A stretch of DNA of 20,791 bases. Origin: Segatella copri. Lineage in GTDB: Bacteria; Bacteroidota; Bacteroidia; Bacteroidales; Bacteroidaceae. Where the stretch lies: assembly GCF_019127135.1 (NCBI RefSeq), contig NZ_JAHOEA010000057.1, forward strand, positions 1 to 20,791, given 5' to 3'. The position numbers were made by a program, and so were the translations under genes. The notes beneath the pieces were generated by a model that did not search any database, had not been told where the DNA came from, and was given only the letters and a program-made list of their open reading frames with translations. Positions 14,224 through 20,791 of the stretch are shown piece by piece. Position 1 is the first letter of the stretch, and every line of letters begins with the position of its first letter.

Positions 14224-14784
14224 ATGGAAATAGTAGTAAAAAGAATAGCAAAAAAGAAGACTTATACGATAGGTCATCTTTATATCCTGAGCGATAAGGA
14301 TGTGAAACGTACTTGGCGTTCGGGGGTAAAAATTGGAGACAAGCGTATCTTTGAGCATAGCTTCGATAAGGCGAAGTTGGACAAGGAACATTACTTCTGT
14401 GATACCTTGGAGCCTACGTGGAGAAATCTGCTTGGTATCGAATTGAAACCGGAAGAGGAGGATGGTCGGTACAGTAGGGTATCGGGTAAGAAAGCCCGCA
14501 AGATACCGGGTCATACGGCGATACCGGAAGGCTCGTATCCTGTTGTTATCTCGAAATCGCCAAGGTTTAAGAAGTGGCTTCCGCTGGTGCAGGGTGTTCC
14601 TGATTTTGAGGGCATCCGCATCCATGCCGGTAATTATCCTGATGATACGCAGGGCTGCATTCTGATAGGTGAAAATAAATTACAGGGTGCCGTCTTTAAT
14701 TCCCGCATCTGGCTGCATCGGCTCATGAATGCCATTACCGCAGCGAGGGAACGGGAGGAGAGCATTTGGATTACGGTGATGTAG
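14224..14784 (+). CDS. DUF5675 family protein
   Basis: A 186-aa DUF5675-type protein, found in phages and mobile elements. The family pattern is visible: F-C-D-T-L-E-P (around residue 60), an [16 protein letters not shown] block (about 100-115), [17 protein letters not shown], and [11 protein letters not shown]134 and C145 in the IHAGN...DTQGC stretch resemble the His/Cys arrangement of L,D-transpeptidase-type enzymes, so a peptidoglycan-related or lysin-like activity is possible but unproven. No signal peptide is seen. It starts 13 bp after the primase stop and is cotranscribed with it. It may take the place of the amidase that often follows VirE/DUF3987 genes in related Bacteroidales cassettes. 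Confidence 0.82.
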   Translation: MEIVVKRIAKKKTYTIGHLYILSDKDVKRTWRSGVKIGDKRIFEHSFDKAKLDKEHYFCDTLEPTWRNLLGIELKPEEEDGRYSRVSGKKARKIPGHTAIPEGSYPVVISKSPRFKKWLPLVQGVPDFEGIRIHAGNYPDDTQGCILIGENKLQGAVFNSRIWLHRLMNAITAAREREESIWITVM

Positions 14785-14853
14785 TGATTATTTATTAGTG
14801 ATTAATTGTTAGTGATTATTTATTAGTGATTAATTGTTAGTGATTATTTATTA
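14783..14853. repeat. 28-bp tandem repeat (2.5 copies) built from 7-bp units
   Basis: Two complete identical 28-bp units (14783-14810, 14811-14838) and half of a third. Each unit is four 7-mers: AGTGATT, ATTTATT, AGTGATT, AATTGTT. The first base lies inside the TAG stop of the DUF5675 gene, and the array fills almost the whole gap before the antirepressor gene. Confidence 0.9.
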
Positions 14854-14864
14854 AACAAATTATT

Positions 14865-15863
14865 ATGGTAAAGTCAGTAAATACAAATAAAGTAGAAATG
14901 GATAAGAAGGCAGCAGTTGCTGTCGTGTTTGAAAACCCTGAATTCGGTAAGATTCGTACCTTGACCGATGAAAATGGGGAACCATTGTTCTGCGCAAAGG
15001 ATCTCTGTGACATACTGGGGTATAAGAAATCATATAACGCAGTGTATCAGTTAGTTAACCAACATGACACCTTAAAACAAGGGGCATGGGTAGCAACCGG
15101 TCTGAAGAAGGATGGAACCACTGCGATGCGTCGCACTCAGATGCTCTATGTCAACGAGAGCGGATTCTATGCTTTAGTTCTCGGCTCCAAGCTTTCTACT
15201 GCCGTGAAGTTCAAGAACTGGGTTACGGCTGATGTGCTGCCACAGATTCGCAAGACGGGTGGTTACATCCCGGTACAGCAGGGCGAGAGTGATGAGGAGA
15301 CAATCCGACATGCGGAGGAAATCCTCCGTGCTACACTCAAGGAGAAGGAGAATCTGTTGAAGAAACAGCGACTGCAGATTGAGCAGCAGAAGAAACTTAT
15401 CGGCGAACAGGATACGGAAATCCGACGTCTCAATGATGTTGTGGATGAACAGGTGCTTCGCATCGCTAAGAGTGGTGATAACATCATCCAGTTGGAGAAT
15501 CAGGTGGGTAATCTTCTGCCGAAGGCACTTTATAGCGATAACGTGCTCGATTCCGTTTCTTGCTTCACCACGACGCAGATTGCGAAGGAACTCGGTATCA
15601 CTGCGCAGGAACTGAACCGCTCGCTCTGTGCTCTGCATATCCAGTACTACCAGAGCGGTCAGTATCTTCTTTATGCCGATTACGCCCACATGGGTTTAGC
15701 CAAGAGCCGCACCCGCTACAGTGCCTTCCTCGACCCGAAGAGCGATGGCAGACAGGAGAAGATGGGCAGAGCCTATACACATACCTATCTTGTATGGACC
15801 GAGCGAGGACGAAAGTTCATCCATGACCTTGCCCAGCGATACTGGGAACTCATTGAAAGGTAA
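14865..15863 (+). CDS. Phage-type antirepressor, Bro-N plus KilAC
   Basis: A 332-aa protein with an N-terminal Bro-N domain (about 18-125: VVFENPEFGKIRTL, LFCAKDLCDILGYKKSYNAV, YVNESGFYALVLGSKL, FKNWVTADVLPQIRKTGGY), a long coiled coil (about 145-215) and a C-terminal KilAC/ANT domain (about 228-332: TTQIAKELGITAQELNRSL, YLLYADYAHMGLAKSRT). This is the standard build of phage antirepressors, DNA-binding proteins that relieve repression or control element gene expression. An alternative start is M12 (14898). It is the last gene of the cassette, and its stop codon is the first element of the long terminator hairpin. Bases 15067-15092 have a near-identical inverted copy at 31-56. Confidence 0.93.
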   Translation: MVKSVNTNKVEMDKKAAVAVVFENPEFGKIRTLTDENGEPLFCAKDLCDILGYKKSYNAVYQLVNQHDTLKQGAWVATGLKKDGTTAMRRTQMLYVNESGFYALVLGSKLSTAVKFKNWVTADVLPQIRKTGGYIPVQQGESDEETIRHAEEILRATLKEKENLLKKQRLQIEQQKKLIGEQDTEIRRLNDVVDEQVLRIAKSGDNIIQLENQVGNLLPKALYSDNVLDSVSCFTTTQIAKELGITAQELNRSLCALHIQYYQSGQYLLYADYAHMGLAKSRTRYSAFLDPKSDGRQEKMGRAYTHTYLVWTERGRKFIHDLAQRYWELIER

Positions 15864-15948
15864 AAAAGTAAAAAGGTAAAAAGGTAAAAAGAGCACCCTA
15901 GCTTAACATTCCGCTAGGCTCTTTTACCTTTTTACCTTTTTACTTTTT
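15863..15948. terminator. Long bidirectional terminator made of 8-bp repeats
   Basis: A 31-nt arm of AAAAAGGT-type octamers (15863-15893) pairs with a 30-nt arm (15919-15948), with one bulged A. Inside it CCTAGC pairs with GCTAGG around a 10-base loop. A-rich on one side and T-rich on the other, it can end both the cassette transcript and the convergent operon on the minus strand. The left arm starts within the antirepressor stop codon. Confidence 0.85.
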
Positions 15949-15953
15949 GGAAA

Positions 15954-15984
15954 GCGTGTGGGGCAAGACTTGTGAAACTTCAGT
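15954..15984. repeat. Short dispersed repeat, copy 1
   Basis: GCGTGTGGGGC, then CTTGTGAAACTTCAGT. It recurs in inverted orientation at 20557-20586 with small differences, so the two copies flank the porW-znuB operon. Confidence 0.65.
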
Positions 15985-16032
15985 TATCTCAAAACATACT
16001 GACGAAATCATCATACTCCAGCTGACTGTCCA

Positions 16033-19000
16033 CTAAAATCCATCTAAATCATATTCTTCGCTGTCCAAATCCAGACTGTCGTCGTTGTCGAAAGTTGTAT
16101 TTGGTGCTTTTTCTTCCTTTATATCCGCATCGGTTTCTTGGGTTCCGGTTGTTCCGTTTTCGGATGTTCCGGTTGTACCGTTACTGAATGTTCCGGTTGT
16201 ACCATTATCGAATGTTCCGGTAGTTCCGGTTTCTATTTCACCGGTTGTTCCGCTTTCGGCAGTTCCGGTTTCTTCTTCATTTTCTTCTGTATCATCCGTC
16301 TTTTCCTGCTGTATGATTTCTTCCGGTTCTTCAAGCAGTGGGTCCTTGCTGATTTTCAGCGGTGCCAGATGCTGGGTATAGAAGAGGGTATAATCGTCGT
16401 AGCTCAGACTGGTGCCCAGCAGCAGGAGGTTTGGTTCGCTGATGACGATGCCGCGGGCTCCCTTTGAGAGGAGCTGGGTGATGGCCTGATGCTGGTAGAT
16501 GTCGTTAGCATACTGGCGTGCTTCGTCGTAATTGCGGAATCCCTTTACCTGCATGCGGTGCAGACCATTCTGCTCGTCAATGACGAGGTCGAAATTTCGC
16601 ACGAGATAGGAGGTAAAATTATATTTCGCCATCTCGAAGAGCAACTGGTTCTCGTTTACAGAATCGGGAACGTAGGCGAGCATGAAGACGAACGGCTCGT
16701 TGCGCTCAATGCTGAATACCTTTGCTTTGGATTTGATATCATCATTGAGTACGGCGTTGCGGCGCGACCATACATTGCTCAGGTCGAATGTGCCGCCCTT
16801 GAGCTGTCTGCCGGCTTTCACTCCGTTGAGAATCATTCCTGCCATTTCGCTGAGTCGGCTGTTCGGATATTTCTCTACCACCTGCTGCATATCATCAAGA
16901 CAAGCCTGGATATTACCCTCGTGGAGCTGGGTGAGTCCGCCGATAAAGAGGAACTTGTCGCGGTTGGCTCCTTCAGGATAGCGCTTGTCAGAGATAGCCC
17001 TGTTGTGTACCACCTTATTATATAGGTTAGCCTTGAAGGCATCGTAGGTGGCAGCATAGAGCGAGTCTTCGAGATGAATGCCCATCTTCGCATCTTCCTC
17101 ATAATAAGGAGAGGTGAGCAGGGCGGTCCATTGACTCTCCGGATAATTCGCTTTCAACAGGTCGAGATAGCGGCTGGCGATGGCTGGCTGCTTCCGGATG
17201 TTGTAGAGCAGGTAGAGGTGATAGTAGGCATCATCGAGATGTTCGTATGTAGCGTTCTTCTTTACCAGTCGCTGCAGCATGCGTTCGCTTTCGTCCAGAT
17301 CATTGAGCTTATCTTTCAGGATGATGCCGGCATGCAGCAGGCCGTCGTCCAGAATCTGATTGCTTTCTGCCATCTTCTCTTCGGTAAGCGGAATCTGAGC
17401 GAGATAGTAGGCGCGCTGATGCGGATCTTCTTCTGCACTCAGGTTCTTCTCTTTCTCCTTCTCAAGGTCTTTCTTCTGTGCCTCGTTGAGGAGCGAATCG
17501 CGCTGCTCGTCGGTCATTTCTTCTACACCTTTGGCATCGGCCACTACGGTCTGGTTGCTCCGCTGCCAGTTGTCTATGTTCTTTCGTTTGCCCCAGAGGC
17601 GTTCAAACTGCTGTTTGCCTTGGGCTACGGCAGATTGGGAATAGAAATACCAGGTATTGCTGTTGCCGAAACCGCCGTTGCCCATAGCTCCGTTTCCGAA
17701 GCCGGATGAGGCATTACTGTTTCCCTGATTCCTGTTATTTCTGCTGTTATTACCATTGCCGTTGTTTCTGCCGGCACTTTGGTTGTCTTGTTTTTCTGCC
17801 AATTCCTGATCGGCAAGTCTTCTCTTTTCTTCCTTTTCCTGCTTTTTCAGGGCATCTATCACCTTGTCAATGGCGACATTCCGTTCTGTTTCGCTCATGC
17901 GGGCAAGCGATTGCAGGGAGTCCTGCAGATGGATGGCGTCAGTATAAGGCACCAGTTCATCAAGTACCTTCGAACGGTCGGAGAGCTGTTTGTAGTCTTT
18001 GCGGTCCTGGTCCAGGAGTCCGATGGCTGCATCATAGCATCGCTTGGCATCGCCATAACGGTGGCATTGCCAGTATACATTGCCCAGATGCAGCAGCAAT
18101 ACACCTTTCTCAACTCCGTTGCGGCTTGATTTCGCGGCACCTTTTTCGTATGCAGCAATAGCCTGAAGGGTATCGCCCTGGTTGAGATGTATGTTGCCGA
18201 TGGCATAATAAACCTGGTCGAGATATTCCTGGTTCTTGTCGCTCGCTGCCATTCGCTTCAATTTGGATACCATCTTCCGAGAGTTGTTGGTTGCCAGTAC
18301 CTCGGTCATGGAGATGCGGGCATTGAACTCCAGTTCGTAAGGTGGATTGAGGCGTATGACATGCTTGAAAGCGCGATAGGCATTCTGGGCATGTCCCTGT
18401 TGTGCTTCTACCTGTCCCATCAGATACCAGAGGCGGGCTTTCTGCTTGCGTCGCATCTCATAGCCGATGGCTTTGCGGAGATACGGAACGGCTTCCTGAT
18501 AGCGTCCGGTCTTCAGATAGTAGAGGGCATAGGTCTTGTCCCATTCCTTTTGGGCACGCCAGTGGATGGAATCGCGCTCGATATTACGGATAACATCTTC
18601 GGCATCGTATATCCATCCCGATTCGAGATAACTCTTGGCGAGCCAGGCACGTGCCTTGCCGTAAATGCCGGGTTGGGTGGCGTAGAGACGGCTCATATAG
18701 GCGAAAGTGGCTGCTGCCGACTGGAAATCGCCTTCAAAAAACTGGGAACGGCCCATCAGCATCCATGCCTTCCAGAGGAACGGATTATATTCACGGCGCT
18801 GCAGCCATTCCAGGTCTTTGGCAGTCTTGCGGCGTTTCTTATCCCATACCGGGCGGCGCTTGATGCTATGCTGGTGAATGGCTTTCTCGCATTTCTCGAT
18901 GGCGCGGTCGTAGTTCGACTTGCCCAGTTCGCGGCTGTTCTTGTTGCCTACAGTATAATAAGGAATCATTTCTGAGTAATTGTCCTTATTTCCGTTTTCC

Positions 19001-19185
19001 TTTTCGAGCGAGCCTTCTATATAGGCTACGGTACCATTATAATAGGTGTTGTATCGGGCGTTGAAGGCATGCCACCATCTGCTCTTCGCCGTATTCTTCT
19101 GCGTAGAGCATCCTGCCATGGTCATTGCGAAGGCAAGGACAACCATAGCTGGCAAGAGGTTTCTGAATGGGAAATGCTTCAACAT
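16033..19185 (-). CDS. porW: PorW/SprE-like TPR lipoprotein of type IX secretion
   Basis: A 1050-aa lipoprotein: signal peptide with lipobox MAGC (Cys26), then the family's early segment WWHAFNARYNTYYNG, then a long series of TPR-like helices (for example YQEAVPYLRKAIGYEMRRKQ, YGDAKRCYDAAIGLL). PorW/SprE proteins link parts of the type IX secretion machine in the periplasm, which fits a Prevotella-type host. A Gly/Asn/Ser-rich stretch (about 468-515) splits the TPR array, and the C-terminus carries an acidic tail with GTTGT repeats. It lies 48 bp after znuB on the same strand. Assignment to PorW/SprE rests on overall layout and the N-terminal segment; another large TPR lipoprotein is the alternative. 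Confidence 0.78.
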   Translation of the reverse strand: MLKHFPFRNLLPAMVVLAFAMTMAGCSTQKNTAKSRWWHAFNARYNTYYNGTVAYIEGSLEKENGNKDNYSEMIPYYTVGNKNSRELGKSNYDRAIEKCEKAIHQHSIKRRPVWDKKRRKTAKDLEWLQRREYNPFLWKAWMLMGRSQFFEGDFQSAAATFAYMSRLYATQPGIYGKARAWLAKSYLESGWIYDAEDVIRNIERDSIHWRAQKEWDKTYALYYLKTGRYQEAVPYLRKAIGYEMRRKQKARLWYLMGQVEAQQGHAQNAYRAFKHVIRLNPPYELEFNARISMTEVLATNNSRKMVSKLKRMAASDKNQEYLDQVYYAIGNIHLNQGDTLQAIAAYEKGAAKSSRNGVEKGVLLLHLGNVYWQCHRYGDAKRCYDAAIGLLDQDRKDYKQLSDRSKVLDELVPYTDAIHLQDSLQSLARMSETERNVAIDKVIDALKKQEKEEKRRLADQELAEKQDNQSAGRNNGNGNNSRNNRNQGNSNASSGFGNGAMGNGGFGNSNTWYFYSQSAVAQGKQQFERLWGKRKNIDNWQRSNQTVVADAKGVEEMTDEQRDSLLNEAQKKDLEKEKEKNLSAEEDPHQRAYYLAQIPLTEEKMAESNQILDDGLLHAGIILKDKLNDLDESERMLQRLVKKNATYEHLDDAYYHLYLLYNIRKQPAIASRYLDLLKANYPESQWTALLTSPYYEEDAKMGIHLEDSLYAATYDAFKANLYNKVVHNRAISDKRYPEGANRDKFLFIGGLTQLHEGNIQACLDDMQQVVEKYPNSRLSEMAGMILNGVKAGRQLKGGTFDLSNVWSRRNAVLNDDIKSKAKVFSIERNEPFVFMLAYVPDSVNENQLLFEMAKYNFTSYLVRNFDLVIDEQNGLHRMQVKGFRNYDEARQYANDIYQHQAITQLLSKGARGIVISEPNLLLLGTSLSYDDYTLFYTQHLAPLKISKDPLLEEPEEIIQQEKTDDTEENEEETGTAESGTTGEIETGTTGTFDNGTTGTFSNGTTGTSENGTTGTQETDADIKEEKAPNTTFDNDDSLDLDSEEYDLDGF
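16142..16272 (-). repeat. 24-bp tandem repeat in the C-terminus of the TPR lipoprotein
   Basis: Three close 24-bp units (16142-16165, 16166-16189, 16190-16213) and degenerate ones beyond encode GTTGT plus three variable residues (GTTGTFDN, GTTGTFSN, GTTGTSEN). The third positions vary, so the array is not newly expanded. Confidence 0.85.
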
Positions 19186-19233
19186 AAGTTTCTTCTTTAT
19201 TTTAAAATTTTTCTTTCAGAGCGTGTGAAAGCC

Positions 19234-20034
19234 TTAGTGCTTTCTGGCTGCCAGTATCCTAGCTGCTGCAAACAGGATGATGCTGACAAAGATGATGGTT
19301 GCACCTGATGGTACATTGAGCAGATAACTGGCATAGAGGCCTACGATGCAGTCGATGCAGCCTATCACGATGCTGGCTCCTATCATGCGCTTGTAGCTGT
19401 AGGTGAAGAGGTTGGCTGTCATCTGTGGTATGGTGAGCAGACTGATAGCAAGTACGATGCCCACCATCTTGATGGTTGCCACGATGGTCATGGCGATGAG
19501 CGTCATCATCATATATTCTATCGCAGTAACCGGCAGATGTTGCGATTTGGCAAAGGTGCTGTCGAATGCGATGGTCTGGATAGGACGCAACAGAAAGGTG
19601 AACAGCAATGCTACAAACAGGGTAAGACCTGCCAGAAGCCAGAGGTCTGTGCTGTCGATGGCAAGTATACTTCCGAAGAGGAAAGAGGGCAGGTCGGGCA
19701 TGAAGCCAGGAGTAAGGAAACAGCAGATGATGCCCACGCTCATGCCCAGGGTCCAGAACATGGCGATGGCAGAGTCTTTGCGCACATCTTTCTTCCGTGA
19801 TACCCATTGCACGCCGAAGGCACTCAAAATGGCGAATACCATGGCAGAGAGTATAGGGTTGATGCCTGCAAATACGCCGATACCGATGCCGCCAAAAGAG
19901 GCATGCGTAATGCCACCGCTGATGAAAACCAGCCGGCGTGTGACGATGTAGGTGCCTACAAAGCCACACAGAATGCTTGCCAGTAGGGCGCCAATCAGCG
20001 CGTTCTGAAAAAATGTATATTGCAGTATATCCAT
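19234..20034 (-). CDS. znuB: Metal (zinc/manganese) ABC transporter permease, ZnuB family
   Basis: A 266-aa ABC-3 family permease forming the membrane channel for zinc or manganese uptake. About seven or eight hydrophobic segments are visible. Family stretches include the N-terminal FFQNALIGALLASILCGFVG, the GGITHASFGGIGIG loop, the SAIAMFWTLGMSVGI segment, and the late KMVGIVLAISLLTIPQMTAN. Length is normal. The binding protein and ATPase genes are not in the window, so they are elsewhere on the chromosome. It sits between the 127-aa protein and porW on the same strand. Metal specificity cannot be read here, so the symbol names the family. Confidence 0.9.
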   Translation of the reverse strand: MDILQYTFFQNALIGALLASILCGFVGTYIVTRRLVFISGGITHASFGGIGIGVFAGINPILSAMVFAILSAFGVQWVSRKKDVRKDSAIAMFWTLGMSVGIICCFLTPGFMPDLPSFLFGSILAIDSTDLWLLAGLTLFVALLFTFLLRPIQTIAFDSTFAKSQHLPVTAIEYMMMTLIAMTIVATIKMVGIVLAISLLTIPQMTANLFTYSYKRMIGASIVIGCIDCIVGLYASYLLNVPSGATIIFVSIILFAAARILAARKH

Positions 20035-20041
20035 GTCTTTA

Positions 20042-20098
20042 CTTTGAACTTTAAATTTTGAACTTTGCGCATTGTATGTTACGCATTGCGCATTGCAT
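20042..20098. repeat. Degenerate 7-bp repeats (ACTTTGA then GCATTGC types)
   Basis: The 66-bp gap between the 127-aa gene and znuB consists almost entirely of 7-mers: ACTTTGA, ACTTTAA, ATTTTGA, ACTTTGC, then GCATTGT, ATGTTAC, GCATTGC, GCATTGC. Two repeat types run into each other in phase. Confidence 0.75.
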
Positions 20099-20100
20099 GT

Positions 20101-20484
20101 TTAACTTAAAAAACTGATGACTTCGTCCTTGATCTGGTTAGGCAGGTTGATGCCTCTCAGTATCAGACTTCGGTTCCATCCCGCCACTTCGTCTGGCTGC
20201 ATCGTATAGAGCACTTCCGAGAATTCCTCTACCTCCTCATCGGTATAGTCGTCGGCAGCTCTTCCTGCAAACCGGTCTAGTTCTTCGTCATCGTAGTATT
20301 CTATTTCCTTGGTGGCGGCTTCCATCATGCATTCCTGTTCGCATTTGGAGTTCTCTCCGTTGCAGGTATTGCACGAAACTCCTTCCTGCAAAGGCTCTTC
20401 ATCCTCTCCCTTGCGATGAGAGATGATGCCGAAGACTGCGGAAATCAATCCTAGTGCCACCAGGGCCAAAATCAGGTACAACAT
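20101..20484 (-). CDS. Small membrane-anchored protein with a cysteine cluster, 127 aa
   Basis: The family is not named here. An N-terminal membrane helix (LYLILALVALGLISAVFGII, residues 2-21) is followed by a short basic turn, then a cysteine cluster CNTCNGENSKCEQEC (about 38-52) with a C-x2-C and a C-x3-C pair, suited to a metal or iron-sulfur centre. The rest is acidic (EIEYYDDEELDRFAGR, YTDEEVEEFSEVLYTM) and ends in a helical LPNQIKDEVISFLS. It is first in a same-strand run with the metal permease, so a role near metal uptake is plausible but inferred. The start at 20484 is supported by the membrane helix at the very N-terminus. Confidence 0.7.
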   Translation of the reverse strand: MLYLILALVALGLISAVFGIISHRKGEDEEPLQEGVSCNTCNGENSKCEQECMMEAATKEIEYYDDEELDRFAGRAADDYTDEEVEEFSEVLYTMQPDEVAGWNRSLILRGINLPNQIKDEVISFLS

Positions 20485-20486
20485 TT

Positions 20487-20520
20487 ACTTTGAACTTTGA
20501 ATATTGAACTTTGAACTTTA
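20487..20520. repeat. Degenerate 7-bp repeat upstream of the 127-aa gene
   Basis: Units ACTTTGA, ACTTTGA, ATATTGA, ACTTTGA, ACTTTAT in series directly before the start codon on the minus strand, in the 5' untranslated region of the operon. Confidence 0.75.
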
Positions 20521-20556
20521 TGATTAGTAAAGCTGTTGAATAATTAACTATCAACT

Positions 20557-20586
20557 ACTGAAGTTTCGCAAGTAAGCCCCACACGC
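20557..20586. repeat. Short dispersed repeat, copy 2 (inverted)
   Basis: On the minus strand it reads GCGTGTGGGGC, then CTTGCGAAACTTCAGT, matching 15954-15984. It leads directly into the large palindromic repeat. Confidence 0.65.
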
Positions 20587-20785
20587 CCTGAAAGGGCAGA
20601 AGCTCCTAGCCCAGGGCATCGCCCTGGGTGTTTATGGGCGCAAACCTGTCGCCCTGTAAGGGCAAAAGCTTTCAAATACCTGGCAATATACAAAGCTTTT
20701 GCCCTTACAGGGCGCCTTGCTGATTGCCATTATACCCAGGGCGATGCCCTGGGCTAGGAGCTTTTGGGCCTTCAGCCCGTACTTG
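20585..20785. repeat. Large nested palindromic repeat element
   Basis: Outer arms 20601-20629 and 20734-20762 are perfectly complementary over 29 bp, inner arms 20650-20672 and 20692-20714 over 23 bp, with a 19-bp centre. Small hairpins such as GCCCT-GAA-AGGGC and CCAGGGCATCGCCCTGG are nested within the arms. It contains no ORF. It resembles a dispersed REP-like intergenic element, and could fold as DNA cruciform or RNA. Confidence 0.85.
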
Positions 20786-20791
20786 AACCAC

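Noticed and set aside
14783..14853. Tandem 28-bp repeat considered as a CRISPR array
   Set aside because: The units are directly adjacent with no unique spacers, and no cas genes are present.
10054..15948. Cassette considered as a complete prophage or conjugative element
   Set aside because: No integrase, capsid, terminase, portal, tail, relaxase or transfer genes, and no flanking tRNA or clear attachment repeats in the window; only replication- and regulator-type genes are present.
18187..18975. 262-aa plus-strand ORF inside the TPR lipoprotein gene
   Set aside because: Antisense reading of the TPR repeats; the opposite frame has the signal peptide, lipobox and TPR pattern.

Overview
The window looks like chromosomal DNA of a gut or oral Bacteroidales, most likely Prevotella/Segatella. 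Four things point there: a SusC/SusD outer-membrane pair, a PorW/SprE-type (type IX secretion) lipoprotein, promoters with the Bacteroidetes -7 motif TAnnTTTG, and starts preceded by AT-rich leaders without Shine-Dalgarno sites. The genus call is inference. No tRNA, rRNA, CRISPR array or integrase was found.

Left part (1-4460): an edge-truncated minus-strand ORF; an Rpn/PDDEXK_2-type nuclease gene with an internal 24-bp tandem repeat; then an AT-rich island of about 2.7 kb with four small or poorly known genes (an acidic 140-aa protein, a two-helix membrane protein, a small lipoprotein, and a DUF3883 protein with an intact PD-(D/E)XK-like motif set). The island lies between two 141-bp copies (4 differences) of the 3' end of one absent gene. 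Only the right copy keeps a good terminator.

Middle (4600-10050): a minus-strand susC-susD pair with no enzymes or regulator beside it, flanked by two related 42-44 bp hairpin sequences in direct orientation.

Accessory replication cassette (10054-15863, plus strand): a promoter with a long leader, an unknown 179-aa protein, a second promoter overlapped by three GTACCWGGTAC palindromes, then a divergent Bro-N-like protein, a large BT4734-type primase plus DUF3987 ATPase, a DUF5675 protein and a Bro-N/KilAC antirepressor. It resembles a phage- or element-derived replication/regulation module, but no integrase or structural genes are visible. A long hairpin separates it from the convergent operon on the right.

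Right part (15950-20791): a minus-strand run, probably one operon, of a small cysteine-containing membrane protein, a ZnuB-type metal ABC permease and a PorW/SprE-like TPR lipoprotein, followed by a large nested palindromic repeat at the window edge.

Across the window, degenerate 7-bp tandem repeats occur between genes and also inside the primase gene, where they are translated in frame as repeated linker peptides. This, the duplicated gene ends around the DUF3883 island, and the palindrome array at the cassette promoter are the signals most worth following.
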